From Pseudomonas sp. S04 (GTDB taxonomy: Bacteria > Pseudomonadota > Gammaproteobacteria > Pseudomonadales > Pseudomonadaceae), in assembly GCF_009834545.1 (NCBI RefSeq), contig NZ_CP019427.1:620001-684000 (forward strand): a stretch of 64,000 nucleotides of DNA. Direction: 5' to 3'. Below, in pieces: positions 1-8,855 of this stretch. Each line of letters begins with the position of its first letter. The stretch's first letter is position 1. The notes under the pieces are model-generated. The model was not told the DNA's origin. It saw only the letters and a list, made by a program, of their open reading frames with translations, and ran no database searches. A program made the position numbers and the translations under genes.

Positions 1-239
1 CCGGTCTCAACCCTCAGGAAACCGAAGCGCTGAGCGCGATGATCCGGCTGCTGCGCGACGAGCACGATCTGACCGTGGTGCTGATTGAACACGACATGGG
101 CATGGTAATGAGCATTTCCGACCACATCGTGGTGCTGGACCACGGCAACGTGATCGCCGAGGGCGGACCCGAAGCCATTCGCAACGACCCGAAAGTGATC
201 GCCGCCTACCTGGGTGCCGATGAAGAGGAGCTGGTATGA
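1..239 (+). CDS. livG: Branched-chain amino acid ABC transporter ATP-binding protein LivG, C-terminal part
   Basis: This is the 3' end of an ABC ATPase; the reading frame is open from base 3 and the start lies outside the window. The visible residues begin GLNPQETEAL and contain the H-loop region (VVLIEHDMGMVMSISDHIVVLDHG), where the switch histidine follows IE. The tail IAEGGPEAIRND..VIAAYLG is typical of LivG-type ATPases. It is followed with a 4-base ATGA overlap by the paired ATPase LivF, the normal liv order. The role is energising uptake of leucine, isoleucine, valine or related substrates at the cytoplasmic face; the exact substrate cannot be told from this fragment. Confidence 0.93.
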   Translation, partial: GLNPQETEALSAMIRLLRDEHDLTVVLIEHDMGMVMSISDHIVVLDHGNVIAEGGPEAIRNDPKVIAAYLGADEEELV

Positions 240-952
240 GCCAACCGATTCTCGAACTCAAGGAGCTGGACGTGTTCTACGGGCCAATCCAGGCCCTGAA
301 AAAAGTCTCGCTGCACATCAACGAAGGCGAAACCGTGAGCCTGATCGGGTCCAACGGTGCCGGTAAATCGACCCTGCTGATGTCGATCTTCGGCCAGCCC
401 CGGGCCGCTGACGGGCAGATCATCTACCAGGGGGTGGATATCACCCACAAGTCGTCCCACTACATCGCCTCCAACGGCATCGCGCAGTCGCCGGAAGGAC
501 GGCGGGTATTCCCCGACATGACCGTCGAGGAAAACCTGCTGATGGGCACCATTCCCATCGGCGATAAGTACGCCAGCGAAGACATGCAGCGCATGTTCGA
601 GCTGTTCCCGCGACTCAAGGAGCGTCGGACCCAGCGGGCCATGACCATGTCCGGTGGCGAGCAGCAGATGCTCGCCATTGCGCGTGCCTTGATGAGCCGG
701 CCCAAGCTGTTGTTGCTCGATGAGCCGAGCCTGGGGCTGGCGCCGATCGTGGTGAAGCAGATCTTCGCCACCTTGCGCGAGCTGGCCAAGACCGGCATGA
801 CCATTTTCCTGGTCGAGCAGAACGCCAACCATGCCCTGCGCCTGTCGGACCGCGCCTATGTGATGGTCAACGGGCAGATCCGCCTGACCGGTACCGGCAA
901 GGAGCTGCTGGTGAACGAAGAGGTGCGCAACGCTTACCTTGGCGGTCACTAG
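236..952 (+). CDS. livF: Branched-chain amino acid ABC transporter ATP-binding protein LivF
   Basis: A 238-residue ABC ATPase of the usual LivF length. It shows the Walker A motif GSNGAGKST near residue 38, the signature motif MSGGEQQML near 138, Walker B LLLLDEPSLGL near 158, and the H-loop histidine-like region VEQNANHAL near 193. It ends AYLGGH as LivF proteins do. Its ATG overlaps the LivG stop (ATGA), implying translational coupling in a liv operon whose upstream genes (binding protein and permeases) lie outside the window. An intrinsic terminator follows 18 bases after the stop, so livF is the last gene. UrtE, encoded near 33 kb, is a paralogue; no urea genes flank this copy, so branched-chain amino acids are the likelier substrate. 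Confidence 0.95.
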   Translation: MSQPILELKELDVFYGPIQALKKVSLHINEGETVSLIGSNGAGKSTLLMSIFGQPRAADGQIIYQGVDITHKSSHYIASNGIAQSPEGRRVFPDMTVEENLLMGTIPIGDKYASEDMQRMFELFPRLKERRTQRAMTMSGGEQQMLAIARALMSRPKLLLLDEPSLGLAPIVVKQIFATLRELAKTGMTIFLVEQNANHALRLSDRAYVMVNGQIRLTGTGKELLVNEEVRNAYLGGH

Positions 953-970
953 ACCGGCAAGCGGCAAACC

Positions 971-1010
971 AACGCCCTGACGGCTCCGGCCCTCAGGGCG
1001 TTTTTTTTGT
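971..1010 (+). terminator. Rho-independent terminator of the liv operon
   Basis: A perfect 10-bp stem AACGCCCTGA/TCAGGGCGTT (971-980 with 993-1002) with a 12-base loop runs directly into eight T residues. It lies 18 bases after the livF stop. Confidence 0.93.
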
Positions 1011-1054
1011 TGTTATGGAGGCTTGATCGTGGATTTTCGGGGTGAAACGGAAAA

Positions 1055-1542
1055 TGTGGAAAACAATATTCAACAGCTGTCAAAGCGCGACATAAAGACG
1101 CTGCAAATGGCTGTTTTTCCACAGTTTTGACTTGTCCCCGTTTGCTGTGGAGCTGGCTGTGGGTAACGTGGGTGCAACTCGCTGCGGGCCTTTGTTTACG
1201 TGGCTTGCAAGCTTGTGGTTGATTTTTGTACAGCTGCTTTTGCATGGCCCTGAGCCTGGATTGTCAACCTTTTTATTGGCCGCCGGATGCAGGTGAAAAT
1301 CGCCCTCGCAGCCTGTGGATAAGTCTGTGGTTAAACTCTGGAAAGACTTCGCAAAGCAGCGAATTTGCTGGCTTGAAGCCATCGCCAATTTGACCGGCCG
1401 GTCGGGTTCAACCCGGGAGGGCGACACGTGGGGCGGCCTCGGTCAAGCAAAAAACTTTTCAATCTGCCCGCAAAGCCTTGTGGATAGCGGTGCCCAGGCT
1501 TTTGCACTTGCCCCCAAAGATTGTGGACGGGGCTGTGGATAA
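1055..1542. promoter_or_regulatory. Cluster of DnaA-box-like sites in a long non-coding stretch
   Basis: The stretch 1011-1703 holds no credible gene. It contains two perfect DnaA boxes in the orientation TGTGGATAA (1314-1322 and 1534-1542). One-mismatch versions lie at 1055-1063 (TGTGGAAAA), 1115-1123 (TTTTCCACA), 1158-1166 (TGTGGGTAA), 1326-1334 (TGTGGTTAA) and 1479-1487 (TGTGGATAG). Single perfect boxes also occur elsewhere in this window inside genes (near 3942, 5301, 46648 and 49503), so the word is generally common in this genome, but only here is it clustered. Binding of DnaA is an inference. Confidence 0.5.
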
Positions 1543-1661
1543 GGTGCGTGCAGTTGGCTGCGGGCCGCGGTCCACAAGGGCTCGGCCGAGTTGGTTGTTT
1601 TTTGTCCAGAAAACCCGAGGTTGCCCCTCGGAACGTGGCCGGGCATGCTGCCGCTAGTTAA

Positions 1662-2471
<810 letters not shown>

Positions 2472-2568
2472 GACGCAGGCGCCGATTCGGCCAAAACAGG
2501 GCATAAGGTACACTCCTTGTTGAACCCCCACCGCATGTCGCGGTTGTCCGGGTTCACAAGGAGGCCAT

Positions 2569-3477
2569 GTGAGTAACCGAGGTGAGCAGGCACTGCTCAA
2601 GCAATCGACCGTCCTGATGTTGGCCGTGGCGATCGCCGGGATCGTCACGGGTTTTGTTTCCGGGTCCCAATCCATCCTGTTCGATGGTTTCTTTTCGTTG
2701 ATCGCGACCTTCATCAAGGTCCTGATGTTGATCACCGCCAAGCTGATCGCCAAGCAAAGCAATCAGCGTTTCCAGTTCGGTTTCTGGCACCTGGAGCCCA
2801 TGGTGCTGTTGATTGAAGGCAGCTTCCTGCTGCTGATTGCGATCTACGCCTTTCTCAACGGTGTGTTCGGCATCATCAACGGTGGCCGCGAGATCGAGTT
2901 GGGCTTGGTGATCGTCTATGCGGCGGTGTTTACCGTTGTCGAGTTCGCCTATTTCTTCTACATCCGTCAGCGCAATCGCGCGCTCAAGTCCACGTTGATC
3001 CAGTTCGACAACATCAGCTGGCTGGTGGATGCAATGCTATCGGTGGGCTTGCTGGTGAGCTTTCTCACGGCGCTGCTGCTCAAGACCCAGGGGTATGGCC
3101 AGTGGGCGCTGTACGTCGACCCGCTGATCCTGATCCTGCTGGCCTTGAGCATGCTGGCTCCAGCCTGGAAGATCCTGCGCCCGGCGCTGCGCGATGTGCT
3201 GGGCATCGCCCCCGATCAACTGGATGACAAGGTGCGCCAGGTAATGGACGCGGCTAAGGCCGAGCACGGTTTTGCCGACTACGTCAGCTATGTGCAGAAA
3301 CACGGGCGGGCGCGGTTTATCGAGATTCACGTGGTGTTGCCGGTGGATTACCGGCTGGAGGGCGTGGCGACGCTGGATGCCCTGCGTGAGCAGATTTCGG
3401 CGCAATTGGGCAAGCCGGATGCCGCGCGATGGCTGACCATCAGCTTTACCGCTGATCCGAAGTGGATTGCTGGCTGA
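2569..3477 (+). CDS. Cation diffusion facilitator family transporter
   Basis: A 302-residue inner-membrane protein with about five or six hydrophobic segments in the first 200 residues, followed by a cytoplasmic domain (from about residue 210, VLGIAPDQLDDKV). Acidic transmembrane positions typical of CDF metal sites are visible (FDGFFSL near residue 39, LVDAML near 155, YVDPLIL near 183). CDF proteins exchange Zn, Fe, Co or Mn for protons; the metal here is unknown. The start is GTG at 2569: it has a strong AAGGAGG 5 bases upstream, while the ATG two bases earlier runs straight into a stop codon. Confidence 0.82.
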   Translation: MSNRGEQALLKQSTVLMLAVAIAGIVTGFVSGSQSILFDGFFSLIATFIKVLMLITAKLIAKQSNQRFQFGFWHLEPMVLLIEGSFLLLIAIYAFLNGVFGIINGGREIELGLVIVYAAVFTVVEFAYFFYIRQRNRALKSTLIQFDNISWLVDAMLSVGLLVSFLTALLLKTQGYGQWALYVDPLILILLALSMLAPAWKILRPALRDVLGIAPDQLDDKVRQVMDAAKAEHGFADYVSYVQKHGRARFIEIHVVLPVDYRLEGVATLDALREQISAQLGKPDAARWLTISFTADPKWIAG

Positions 3478-3513
3478 CGACCGAGGCGATTTGTCGCGAA
3501 AGCGGTGTTTAGC

Positions 3514-4647
3514 TCAACCCAGATACTCAGCCAACCCGCGATAACAGGTCGCCAGGTGGTAGGGCGTGGTCGACGGCATATCCTGGCGGCTGACGGTACC
3601 GCTGGCGTCCAGGCATTCGTGCCAGCCGCCGGCGTGCAGGAAACGTTGCTGCAAGGCTTGTAACTGGTGCAACAGCGCAGCCTGGCTGGCCGGGCGCAAG
3701 GTCAGGGCACGCAGGTATTCGGCCTGGGCCCAGATGCGCTGGGTGGCATCGCGCGGCTGTTGACCCTCCACCAGGTCGAGCATGGCGGCGACGGCCCCAG
3801 TCTGCGGCTCCACCCCCCGTTGTTCGGTGAAGGCGAAGGCGCGGTCCAGCGAAGCATGCAGCGCCGAGCCGCGCAGGGTCGGCGAGGCGTCCAGCAGGAA
3901 AAACCATTCGAACTGATGCCCCGGCTCAAACCAGTTATCCACAGCCCCCAGCGGCTTCTCCATCATCACCCCATGCTGCGGGTCGATGAAGTGCTGCTGC
4001 ATGGCGGCGCACAACGCCTTGAGTGCCGCCTCGACGGCCAGGTCCTCGCGCACCGCCAGGGTGGCCAGGAAGGCTTCGGCCAGGTGCATCAGCGGGTTTT
4101 GCAGGGGGCCTGCGCCGAGTGACGACCAGTCGCGGTCCAGGCTCGCTTCGTACAGGCCGTTGCCAGTGGCGAAGTGCTGGGCCAGCACCTGCAGGGCGGC
4201 GTTGAGCACCGACTCCACCAGCGGCTCACGCACCTTGGCCCAGTAATGGGCGCAGGCGAAGAGGATGAAGGCGTGGGTGTAGAGGTCCTTGCGCTGATCC
4301 AGCGGTGCACCCTGGGGGTCGATGCTGTAGAACCAGCCGCCATGCTCGCTATCATGAAAGTGCTGTTGCAACGAACGGAACAGCGCCGCAGCCCGTTCCT
4401 CGGCCGCCGGCACTTCACCGATCAGGCTGGCGAACAGGTACAACTGGCGCGCGCAGGCCATGGCCCGATAGCGCTGGGGCGGCAATGGCTGGTGCCGGGC
4501 ATCCAGGGCTTCGTAGGGCAATGCTATCTGCGCATTCCAGCCCGGACCCTGCCACAGAGGCACGATCACGCCGCGAAAATGCTGCTGCACAGTGGCAAAC
4601 AGAGCGGTCAGTTCAGGCTGGGAGGCGGAGCGGGGAGCATCGGGCAT
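3514..4647 (-). CDS. AGE-family epimerase/isomerase
   Basis: A 377-residue protein of the N-acylglucosamine 2-epimerase fold, an (alpha/alpha)6 barrel. Supporting segments are the GGWFYSID region, the DLYTHAF region with a conserved histidine near 127, and the PGHQFEW motif near residue 240, which carries an active-site histidine in this family. Family members interconvert aldoses and ketoses, for example mannose and fructose, or epimerise N-acyl sugars; I cannot choose between these. It is the last gene of a minus-strand run after ureE, ureF, ureG and ureJ, 55 bases after ureJ, although its chemistry has no obvious link to urease. Confidence 0.8.
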   Translation of the reverse strand: MPDAPRSASQPELTALFATVQQHFRGVIVPLWQGPGWNAQIALPYEALDARHQPLPPQRYRAMACARQLYLFASLIGEVPAAEERAAALFRSLQQHFHDSEHGGWFYSIDPQGAPLDQRKDLYTHAFILFACAHYWAKVREPLVESVLNAALQVLAQHFATGNGLYEASLDRDWSSLGAGPLQNPLMHLAEAFLATLAVREDLAVEAALKALCAAMQQHFIDPQHGVMMEKPLGAVDNWFEPGHQFEWFFLLDASPTLRGSALHASLDRAFAFTEQRGVEPQTGAVAAMLDLVEGQQPRDATQRIWAQAEYLRALTLRPASQAALLHQLQALQQRFLHAGGWHECLDASGTVSRQDMPSTTPYHLATCYRGLAEYLG

Positions 4648-4702
4648 TGGCTGGCGTCGTCACGGCAGGAGTGTTTGCGCGACATGGTAGCAGCTGCCCC
4701 CC

Positions 4703-5275
4703 TTACCCCGCGAGCAGCCAGGCCCCGGTCGCCGCCGATGCTGCACCGGCCAGGCGTACCAGCGGCGCGGCGGCTTGTGGCAACACGCGCACCAGGGCGT
4801 ACCCGGCAGCATGCAGGCTGGCGGTGGCAATGACGAAGCCGCCGGCGTAGGTCCACGGGCTGGACATCTCGGGTAGCTCCAGGCCGTGGGCCACGCCGTG
4901 GAACAGGGCAAACAGGGCGGTCGCGCCAACGGCCAGGCTCAGGGCTGGTCGCACCGCGAGCGCCACCGCCAGGCCCAGCGCCAGCACCGAGGCCGCAATG
5001 CCGCTTTCCAGGGCCGGCAGGCTCAAGCCCTCGAACCCAAGAAATCCGCCCAGCAGCATGGTGCCGACGAACGTGCAGGGCAGTGCCCAGCGTGCGGCAC
5101 CTTGTTGTTGCGCAGCCCACAAACCGACGGCGAGCATCGCCAGCAGGTGATCGAGGCCGCCGATGGGATGGCTGATGCCGGCCAGTAAGCCATTGTCGCC
5201 ATGGCCCGGGTGAGCGAAAGCGAGGGCCGGGGTGAGCAGCAGGGCCGCGGCGGCAAATAGGCGTTTGAGTGTCAT
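4703..5275 (-). CDS. ureJ: HupE/UreJ family nickel permease-like protein
   Basis: A 190-residue membrane protein. It has an N-terminal signal peptide (MTLKRLFAAAALLLTPALAFA) followed by the family's conserved HPGHG and HPIGGLDHLLAML motif, with metal-binding His and Asp near residues 35-43, and then several hydrophobic helices. HupE/UreJ proteins import nickel for hydrogenase or urease assembly. It follows ureG by 37 bases in the same direction, so supply of Ni to the urease chaperones is the likely role. Confidence 0.88.
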   Translation of the reverse strand: MTLKRLFAAAALLLTPALAFAHPGHGDNGLLAGISHPIGGLDHLLAMLAVGLWAAQQQGAARWALPCTFVGTMLLGGFLGFEGLSLPALESGIAASVLALGLAVALAVRPALSLAVGATALFALFHGVAHGLELPEMSSPWTYAGGFVIATASLHAAGYALVRVLPQAAAPLVRLAGAASAATGAWLLAG

Positions 5276-5312
5276 GGATAGGCTTCCTTTGCGAGTGTCT
5301 TGTGGATAACTG

Positions 5313-5927
5313 TCAGGCCGCGGTCAGCAGGCCCTGGCGTTCAATGAAGGCAATGATCTGTTCCAGGCCCTGGCCGGTTTTCTGATTGCTGAAGACAAAG
5401 GGTTTGCCGTTGCGCATGCGCTGGGTGTCGCTGTCCATCAGGCTCAAAGAGGCGCCCACCAGTGGGGCCAGGTCGATCTTGTTGATCACCAGCAGGTCGG
5501 ACTTGCAGATCCCCGGCCCGCCCTTGCGCGGCAGCTTGTCACCCGCCGAAACATCGATCACGTAGATGGTCAGGTCGGACAGCTCGGGGCTGAAGGTCGC
5601 CGACAGGTTGTCGCCGCCGGACTCCACCAGGATCAGGTCCAGTCCCGGAAAGCGCCGGTTCAGTTGATCGACCGCCTCCAGGTTGATCGAGGCGTCTTCG
5701 CGAATCGCCGTGTGCGGGCAGCCACCGGTCTCCACGCCAATGATCCGCTCCGGGGCCAGCGCTTGGTTGCGCACCAGGAAATCGGCGTCTTCGCGGGTAT
5801 AGATGTCGTTGGTCACCACCGCCAGGTTGTAGCGCTCACGCAGCGCCAGGCACAGGGCCAGGGTCAGGGCGGTTTTGCCGGAGCCGACCGGGCCGCCGAT
5901 ACCGACACGCAGAGGTTGTGTGTTCAT
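5313..5927 (-). CDS. ureG: Urease accessory GTPase UreG
   Basis: A 204-residue SIMIBI-class GTPase that hydrolyses GTP to drive nickel insertion into urease. Visible motifs are the P-loop [12 protein letters not shown] near residues 10-21, the CPH nickel-binding motif in ETGGCPHTA near 70, and NKID for guanine specificity near 148. I chose the ATG at 5927 because it is preceded by GGAGA at good spacing and gives the standard [12 protein letters not shown] beginning; an ATG four codons earlier is less likely. It lies 23 bases after ureF and before ureJ. Confidence 0.96.
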   Translation of the reverse strand: MNTQPLRVGIGGPVGSGKTALTLALCLALRERYNLAVVTNDIYTREDADFLVRNQALAPERIIGVETGGCPHTAIREDASINLEAVDQLNRRFPGLDLILVESGGDNLSATFSPELSDLTIYVIDVSAGDKLPRKGGPGICKSDLLVINKIDLAPLVGASLSLMDSDTQRMRNGKPFVFSNQKTGQGLEQIIAFIERQGLLTAA

Positions 5928-5950
5928 GTGATTCTCCAAAATGACCGGCC

Positions 5951-6625
5951 CTAGGAACGGAACAGGCGGCTGTACTGGCGCTCATGGGCCATGCACGCCA
6001 GGGATAGACCGAACGCGGCGCTGCCGAGGTGTTCGGGATTGATTCGGCTGGCGTCCTGCTGCGCCTGTTGCAGCAGCGGCAGCAATTGGCTGGTCAGGCG
6101 CTGCGCCGCTTGCTGGCCCAGCGGCAGGGTTTTCATCAGCACCGCCAGCTGGTTTTCCAGCCAGCTCCACAGCCAGGCCGCCAGGGCGTCCTGCGGTGTG
6201 ATGTGCCAAGCGCGGGCGGCCAGCGCCCAGCACAGGGCCAGATGGGGCTCGTGGCAGCGCTCGAGAAATGCTCGGGCAGGTGGGTCCAACTCCGGCAAGC
6301 CGCTGAGCAGTTGTTGCAGGGAGTAGCCCATCTGCCGGCTTTCCTGGTGCAGCTCGCGGGTTTCGCGGCTGGCGCGGTGCTGCTCACAGAGGCTCGACAA
6401 CTGCGGCCAGTCTGCGCTGGCGGCAGCGTTGCAGTGGGCGAGCAGCAAGGGCGCCTCAAAGCGTGCGAGGTTGAGCAGCAACTGGTCGCTGATCCAGCGC
6501 CTGGCGGTCGACGGGTCGCTGACGCGGCCGTTGTCCACCGCCATTTCCAGGCCTTGGGAATAGCTGTAGCCGCCAATCGGCAACTGTGGACTGGCCAGGC
6601 GTAGCAGCGCCCAGGCGGGATTCAC
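5951..6625 (-). CDS. ureF: Urease accessory protein UreF
   Basis: A 224-residue, all-helical UreF. The conserved N-terminal segment [20 protein letters not shown] is at residues 9-28, and Leu/Gln-rich helices follow. UreF bridges UreD(H) and UreG in the urease activation complex. The start codon overlaps the ureE stop by 4 bases, so the two are translationally coupled. Confidence 0.95.
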   Translation of the reverse strand: MNPAWALLRLASPQLPIGGYSYSQGLEMAVDNGRVSDPSTARRWISDQLLLNLARFEAPLLLAHCNAAASADWPQLSSLCEQHRASRETRELHQESRQMGYSLQQLLSGLPELDPPARAFLERCHEPHLALCWALAARAWHITPQDALAAWLWSWLENQLAVLMKTLPLGQQAAQRLTSQLLPLLQQAQQDASRINPEHLGSAAFGLSLACMAHERQYSRLFRS

Positions 6626-7122
6626 AGGCGTACGCCGAACTGATGCAGTTTGGGGGCGTAGTTGAAGTCTTCGTCGCCGTGGCGCGAATGGTGATGGCCG
6701 CCACCGTAGGCACCGTGCTCCGGCTGGAACGGCGCCTCGATACTGACGGTGCGGGCGCCTAACTGCTCGAGCATGGCCTTGAGCACATAGTCGTCGAGCA
6801 GGCGCAGCCAGCCATCGCCCACTTGCAGGGCGACGTGGCGATTGCCCAGGTGATAGGCCGCACGGGTCAGTTCAAAGGCGTTGGCGCAGGTGACGTGCAG
6901 CAGTTGTTCAGGGCGGGCGCAGACCCGCACGATGCGACCGTCCTCGGCCTCCAGGCATTCACCGTTGAACAGGGGGGGCTGGCCGCGCTCCAGAAACAAG
7001 CCGACATCTTCCCCCGCGGCACTAAAACAACGCAGGCGGCTTTTGCTGCGGGCCTCGAAGTTCAGGTGCAACTCGGCGGCCCAGAGGGGTTGAGGGTCGA
7101 TTCTGCGATGAATCACCAGCAT
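6622..7122 (-). CDS. ureE: Urease nickel metallochaperone UreE
   Basis: A 166-residue UreE with an N-terminal peptide-binding domain, a ferredoxin-like metal-binding domain (GNRHVALQVGDGWLRLL near 110-125) and a histidine-bearing tail (HGAYGGGHHHSRHG) that can bind several Ni ions. It delivers nickel to UreG. It is the first gene of the minus-strand ureE-ureF-ureG-ureJ block, which is separated from the structural urease genes by about 21 kb. Confidence 0.95.
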   Translation of the reverse strand: MLVIHRRIDPQPLWAAELHLNFEARSKSRLRCFSAAGEDVGLFLERGQPPLFNGECLEAEDGRIVRVCARPEQLLHVTCANAFELTRAAYHLGNRHVALQVGDGWLRLLDDYVLKAMLEQLGARTVSIEAPFQPEHGAYGGGHHHSRHGDEDFNYAPKLHQFGVRL

Positions 7123-7323
7123 GGCAAACTTCCGGCAAAGGACAATGCAGGGTTTAGAGCAAGGGGCTTGCCAACAGGAATGGTTGCAGGAAATTTCCTC
7201 GGCTAGCCCGTGAATGCTAGAAAGTGGTGCGGGGCCAGGGGGGATGGTGTGGCGTGGTTTGGTGCGCGAGGGCGTGCGGACGCACCTTTTTGTCGCGCGA
7301 TCAGGCGACGGGGCCCGGCGGGC

Positions 7324-7956
7324 TTATTCGGTGCTGCCCAGCCCCTGCCAATGCTTGAGGCCGATAAAGATGAAGCGCAATTGTTGGGTGATCTTCGCCT
7401 GCGGGGTCAGATGCTCGGGCAGTGCTTCGAGGGGAGGATCGATAATGTCGGGCAGGGTGGCGAATACACTCTTGACGATCAGGTCCGCCATCACCGACAG
7501 GCCGGCCAGGTCCAGGTGTTGCAGCTTGGGCATCAAGGCCAGGTCCGCTGCCAGGTCGGCACTGATGTTCTCGCGCAATTGGCCAATGGCCAGGCGCACC
7601 GGCAGGGAGCCACCGTACTGCTCGCGGGCCAGGAACAGGAATTGCGAGCGGTTGGCGGCCACCACGTCGAGGAAGATACGCACCGAGGCATCGATGATCC
7701 CGCCCATGACGAACTCGTTGTGGCGCACCAGGCGAATGGTCTCGCGGAAGGTCTGGCCAACTTCGCTGACCAGCACCAGGCCCAGTTGGTCCATATCGGC
7801 AAAATGCCGATAGAAGCCGGTGGGGACTATGCCGGCGGTTTTCGCTACTTCGCGCAGGCTCAGGCTGCCGAATCCTCGGCCGCACTCCATCAGGTGGCGG
7901 GCAGCGTCCATCAGGGCATTGCGGGTCTGTTGTTTCTGTTCGGCGCGGGGCAGCAT
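7324..7956 (-). CDS. desT: TetR-family regulator, DesT-like
   Basis: A 210-residue TetR regulator. The N-terminal HTH covers roughly residues 10-55 (SLREVAKTAGIVPTGFYRHF), and a ligand domain follows with the stretch NRSQFLFLAREQYGGSLP. The sequence strongly resembles my recollection of P. aeruginosa DesT, which senses the ratio of saturated to unsaturated acyl-CoA and represses the desCB desaturase operon. The position next to ureE matches P. aeruginosa (PA4890-PA4891). Unlike PAO1, no desC or desB lies alongside: the divergent neighbour region is empty and the next gene is unrelated. The symbol rests on recall and synteny. Confidence 0.78.
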   Translation of the reverse strand: MLPRAEQKQQTRNALMDAARHLMECGRGFGSLSLREVAKTAGIVPTGFYRHFADMDQLGLVLVSEVGQTFRETIRLVRHNEFVMGGIIDASVRIFLDVVAANRSQFLFLAREQYGGSLPVRLAIGQLRENISADLAADLALMPKLQHLDLAGLSVMADLIVKSVFATLPDIIDPPLEALPEHLTPQAKITQQLRFIFIGLKHWQGLGSTE

Positions 7957-7995
7957 CAGGCGGCTGACTTCTAATCAGGGACAGCGGCGCACTCT

Positions 7996-8012
7996 AGCAA
8001 ATCAGCTTTGCT
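7996..8012. promoter_or_regulatory. Imperfect inverted repeat upstream of desT
   Basis: AGCAAA and TTTGCT are separated by 5 bases and centred about 48 bases upstream of the desT start. TetR proteins commonly bind such sites and regulate themselves, so this is a candidate operator; the assignment is inference. Confidence 0.3.
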
Positions 8013-8077
8013 GGCGTCGAACTTCAGTGGCAGGAGACAGCAAGGGCGTAGCGGGGCGTTGCGGTTGACGCAAAGTC

Positions 8078-8108
8078 AAAGCCCGACTCCAGGGAATCGG
8101 GCTTTTTT
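8078..8108. terminator. Hairpin between desT and the secreted repeat protein gene
   Basis: A 9-bp perfect stem AAAGCCCGA/TCGGGCTTT (8078-8086 with 8097-8105). On the plus strand it runs into TTTTTT, and on the minus strand into a weaker T-rich run. It lies 17 bases beyond the stop of the minus-strand gene ending at 8125, so it most likely ends that transcript. Confidence 0.7.
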
Positions 8109-8124
8109 CAGGGCCACCATGGGC

Positions 8125-8466
8125 TCAGCTCACTGCGCTATTGCGTTCGATGACACGGTCACCACCACCTTCGGCAACAACTTGGCCTTGTGGGGTACGG
8201 TCGTAGCCATCTTCAACCAGGCCTTTCTCTTCCAGGCGATCACGGCCGCCTTCGGCAACGGTCTGGCCTTGTGGGGTGCGGTCGTAGCCATCGGCGGCGA
8301 TTTTGTTGCGTTCCAGCAGACGGTCGGAACCACCTTCGGCAACGGTCTGGCTGAACACCGAGTGTTCGGCTTTGGCTTGTGGGGTGGCTTGCTCGGCCGC
8401 TGGCAATGCAAAAGCGTTAGCGGCGAGGAGGGAAAGGGTCAGGCTCAGCAGTAATTGGCGTTTCAT
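8125..8466 (-). CDS. Small secreted repeat protein (annotated 'phage infection protein' in some pseudomonads)
   Basis: A 113-residue protein with a clear signal peptide (about residues 1-20, MKRQLLLSLTLSLLAANAFA). The mature part consists almost wholly of three imperfect repeats of about 24 residues built on VAEGGxDRxxExN/G followed by DGYDRTPQGQ. The ATG at 8466 fits the signal peptide; an earlier in-frame start 33 codons upstream would put non-signal sequence in front. Homologues in pseudomonads sometimes carry the label 'phage infection protein', which I recall as an uninformative name. The function is unknown. The mature protein is highly charged and probably periplasmic. Confidence 0.72.
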   Translation of the reverse strand: MKRQLLLSLTLSLLAANAFALPAAEQATPQAKAEHSVFSQTVAEGGSDRLLERNKIAADGYDRTPQGQTVAEGGRDRLEEKGLVEDGYDRTPQGQVVAEGGGDRVIERNSAVS

Positions 8467-8855
8467 GGTCGGTTGCTCCGTGTGGGGGCGATAAAGTGGG
8501 TACGGAGCCAATGCTACTCTCGATAAGTCGATATAAAAGTTCATAAAGACAATGGTAATAATCAACAGAATTGATTGTTCTGCCGAGCGCCTCTAGAACG
8601 CGGGTTTGCGGGGAACGTTTCAGCAGCGGATTGGGTATTTTCGACCCGCTTGTGCGCCGTCAAAGTGCGACCCAGGTAACAGGATTCTGGCGAGTCGGTC
8701 AGGAAAAAAGCGGCTATTTAGCGCTGAATCGGGTTTTTGGTTAAACCTGCGGGCCATTTGCCAGTCGTAGTTTTCATAGTCGGTCGATTTATGGCCTAGG
8801 ATTTTTATCGAGCGTCGCGGTCCGGGCGCCGAGCAGTCATCAGGAGCTTTGTGCA
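8467..8855. other. Intergenic region between divergent genes
   Basis: This 389-base gap separates the minus-strand secreted protein from the plus-strand AsmA-like gene, so it should hold both promoters. The part nearest the secreted protein (about 8515-8580) is AT-rich. I could not identify a convincing promoter, RNA or gene here. Confidence 0.5.

Noticed and set aside
1055..1542. The DnaA-box cluster as a replication origin
   Set aside because: No dnaA, dnaN, gyrB or rpmH neighbours and no obvious AT-rich unwinding region; a titration or regulatory site is more plausible.
8178..8300. Direct repeats resembling a CRISPR array
   Set aside because: They are in-frame coding repeats of a secreted protein, too few and without spacers.
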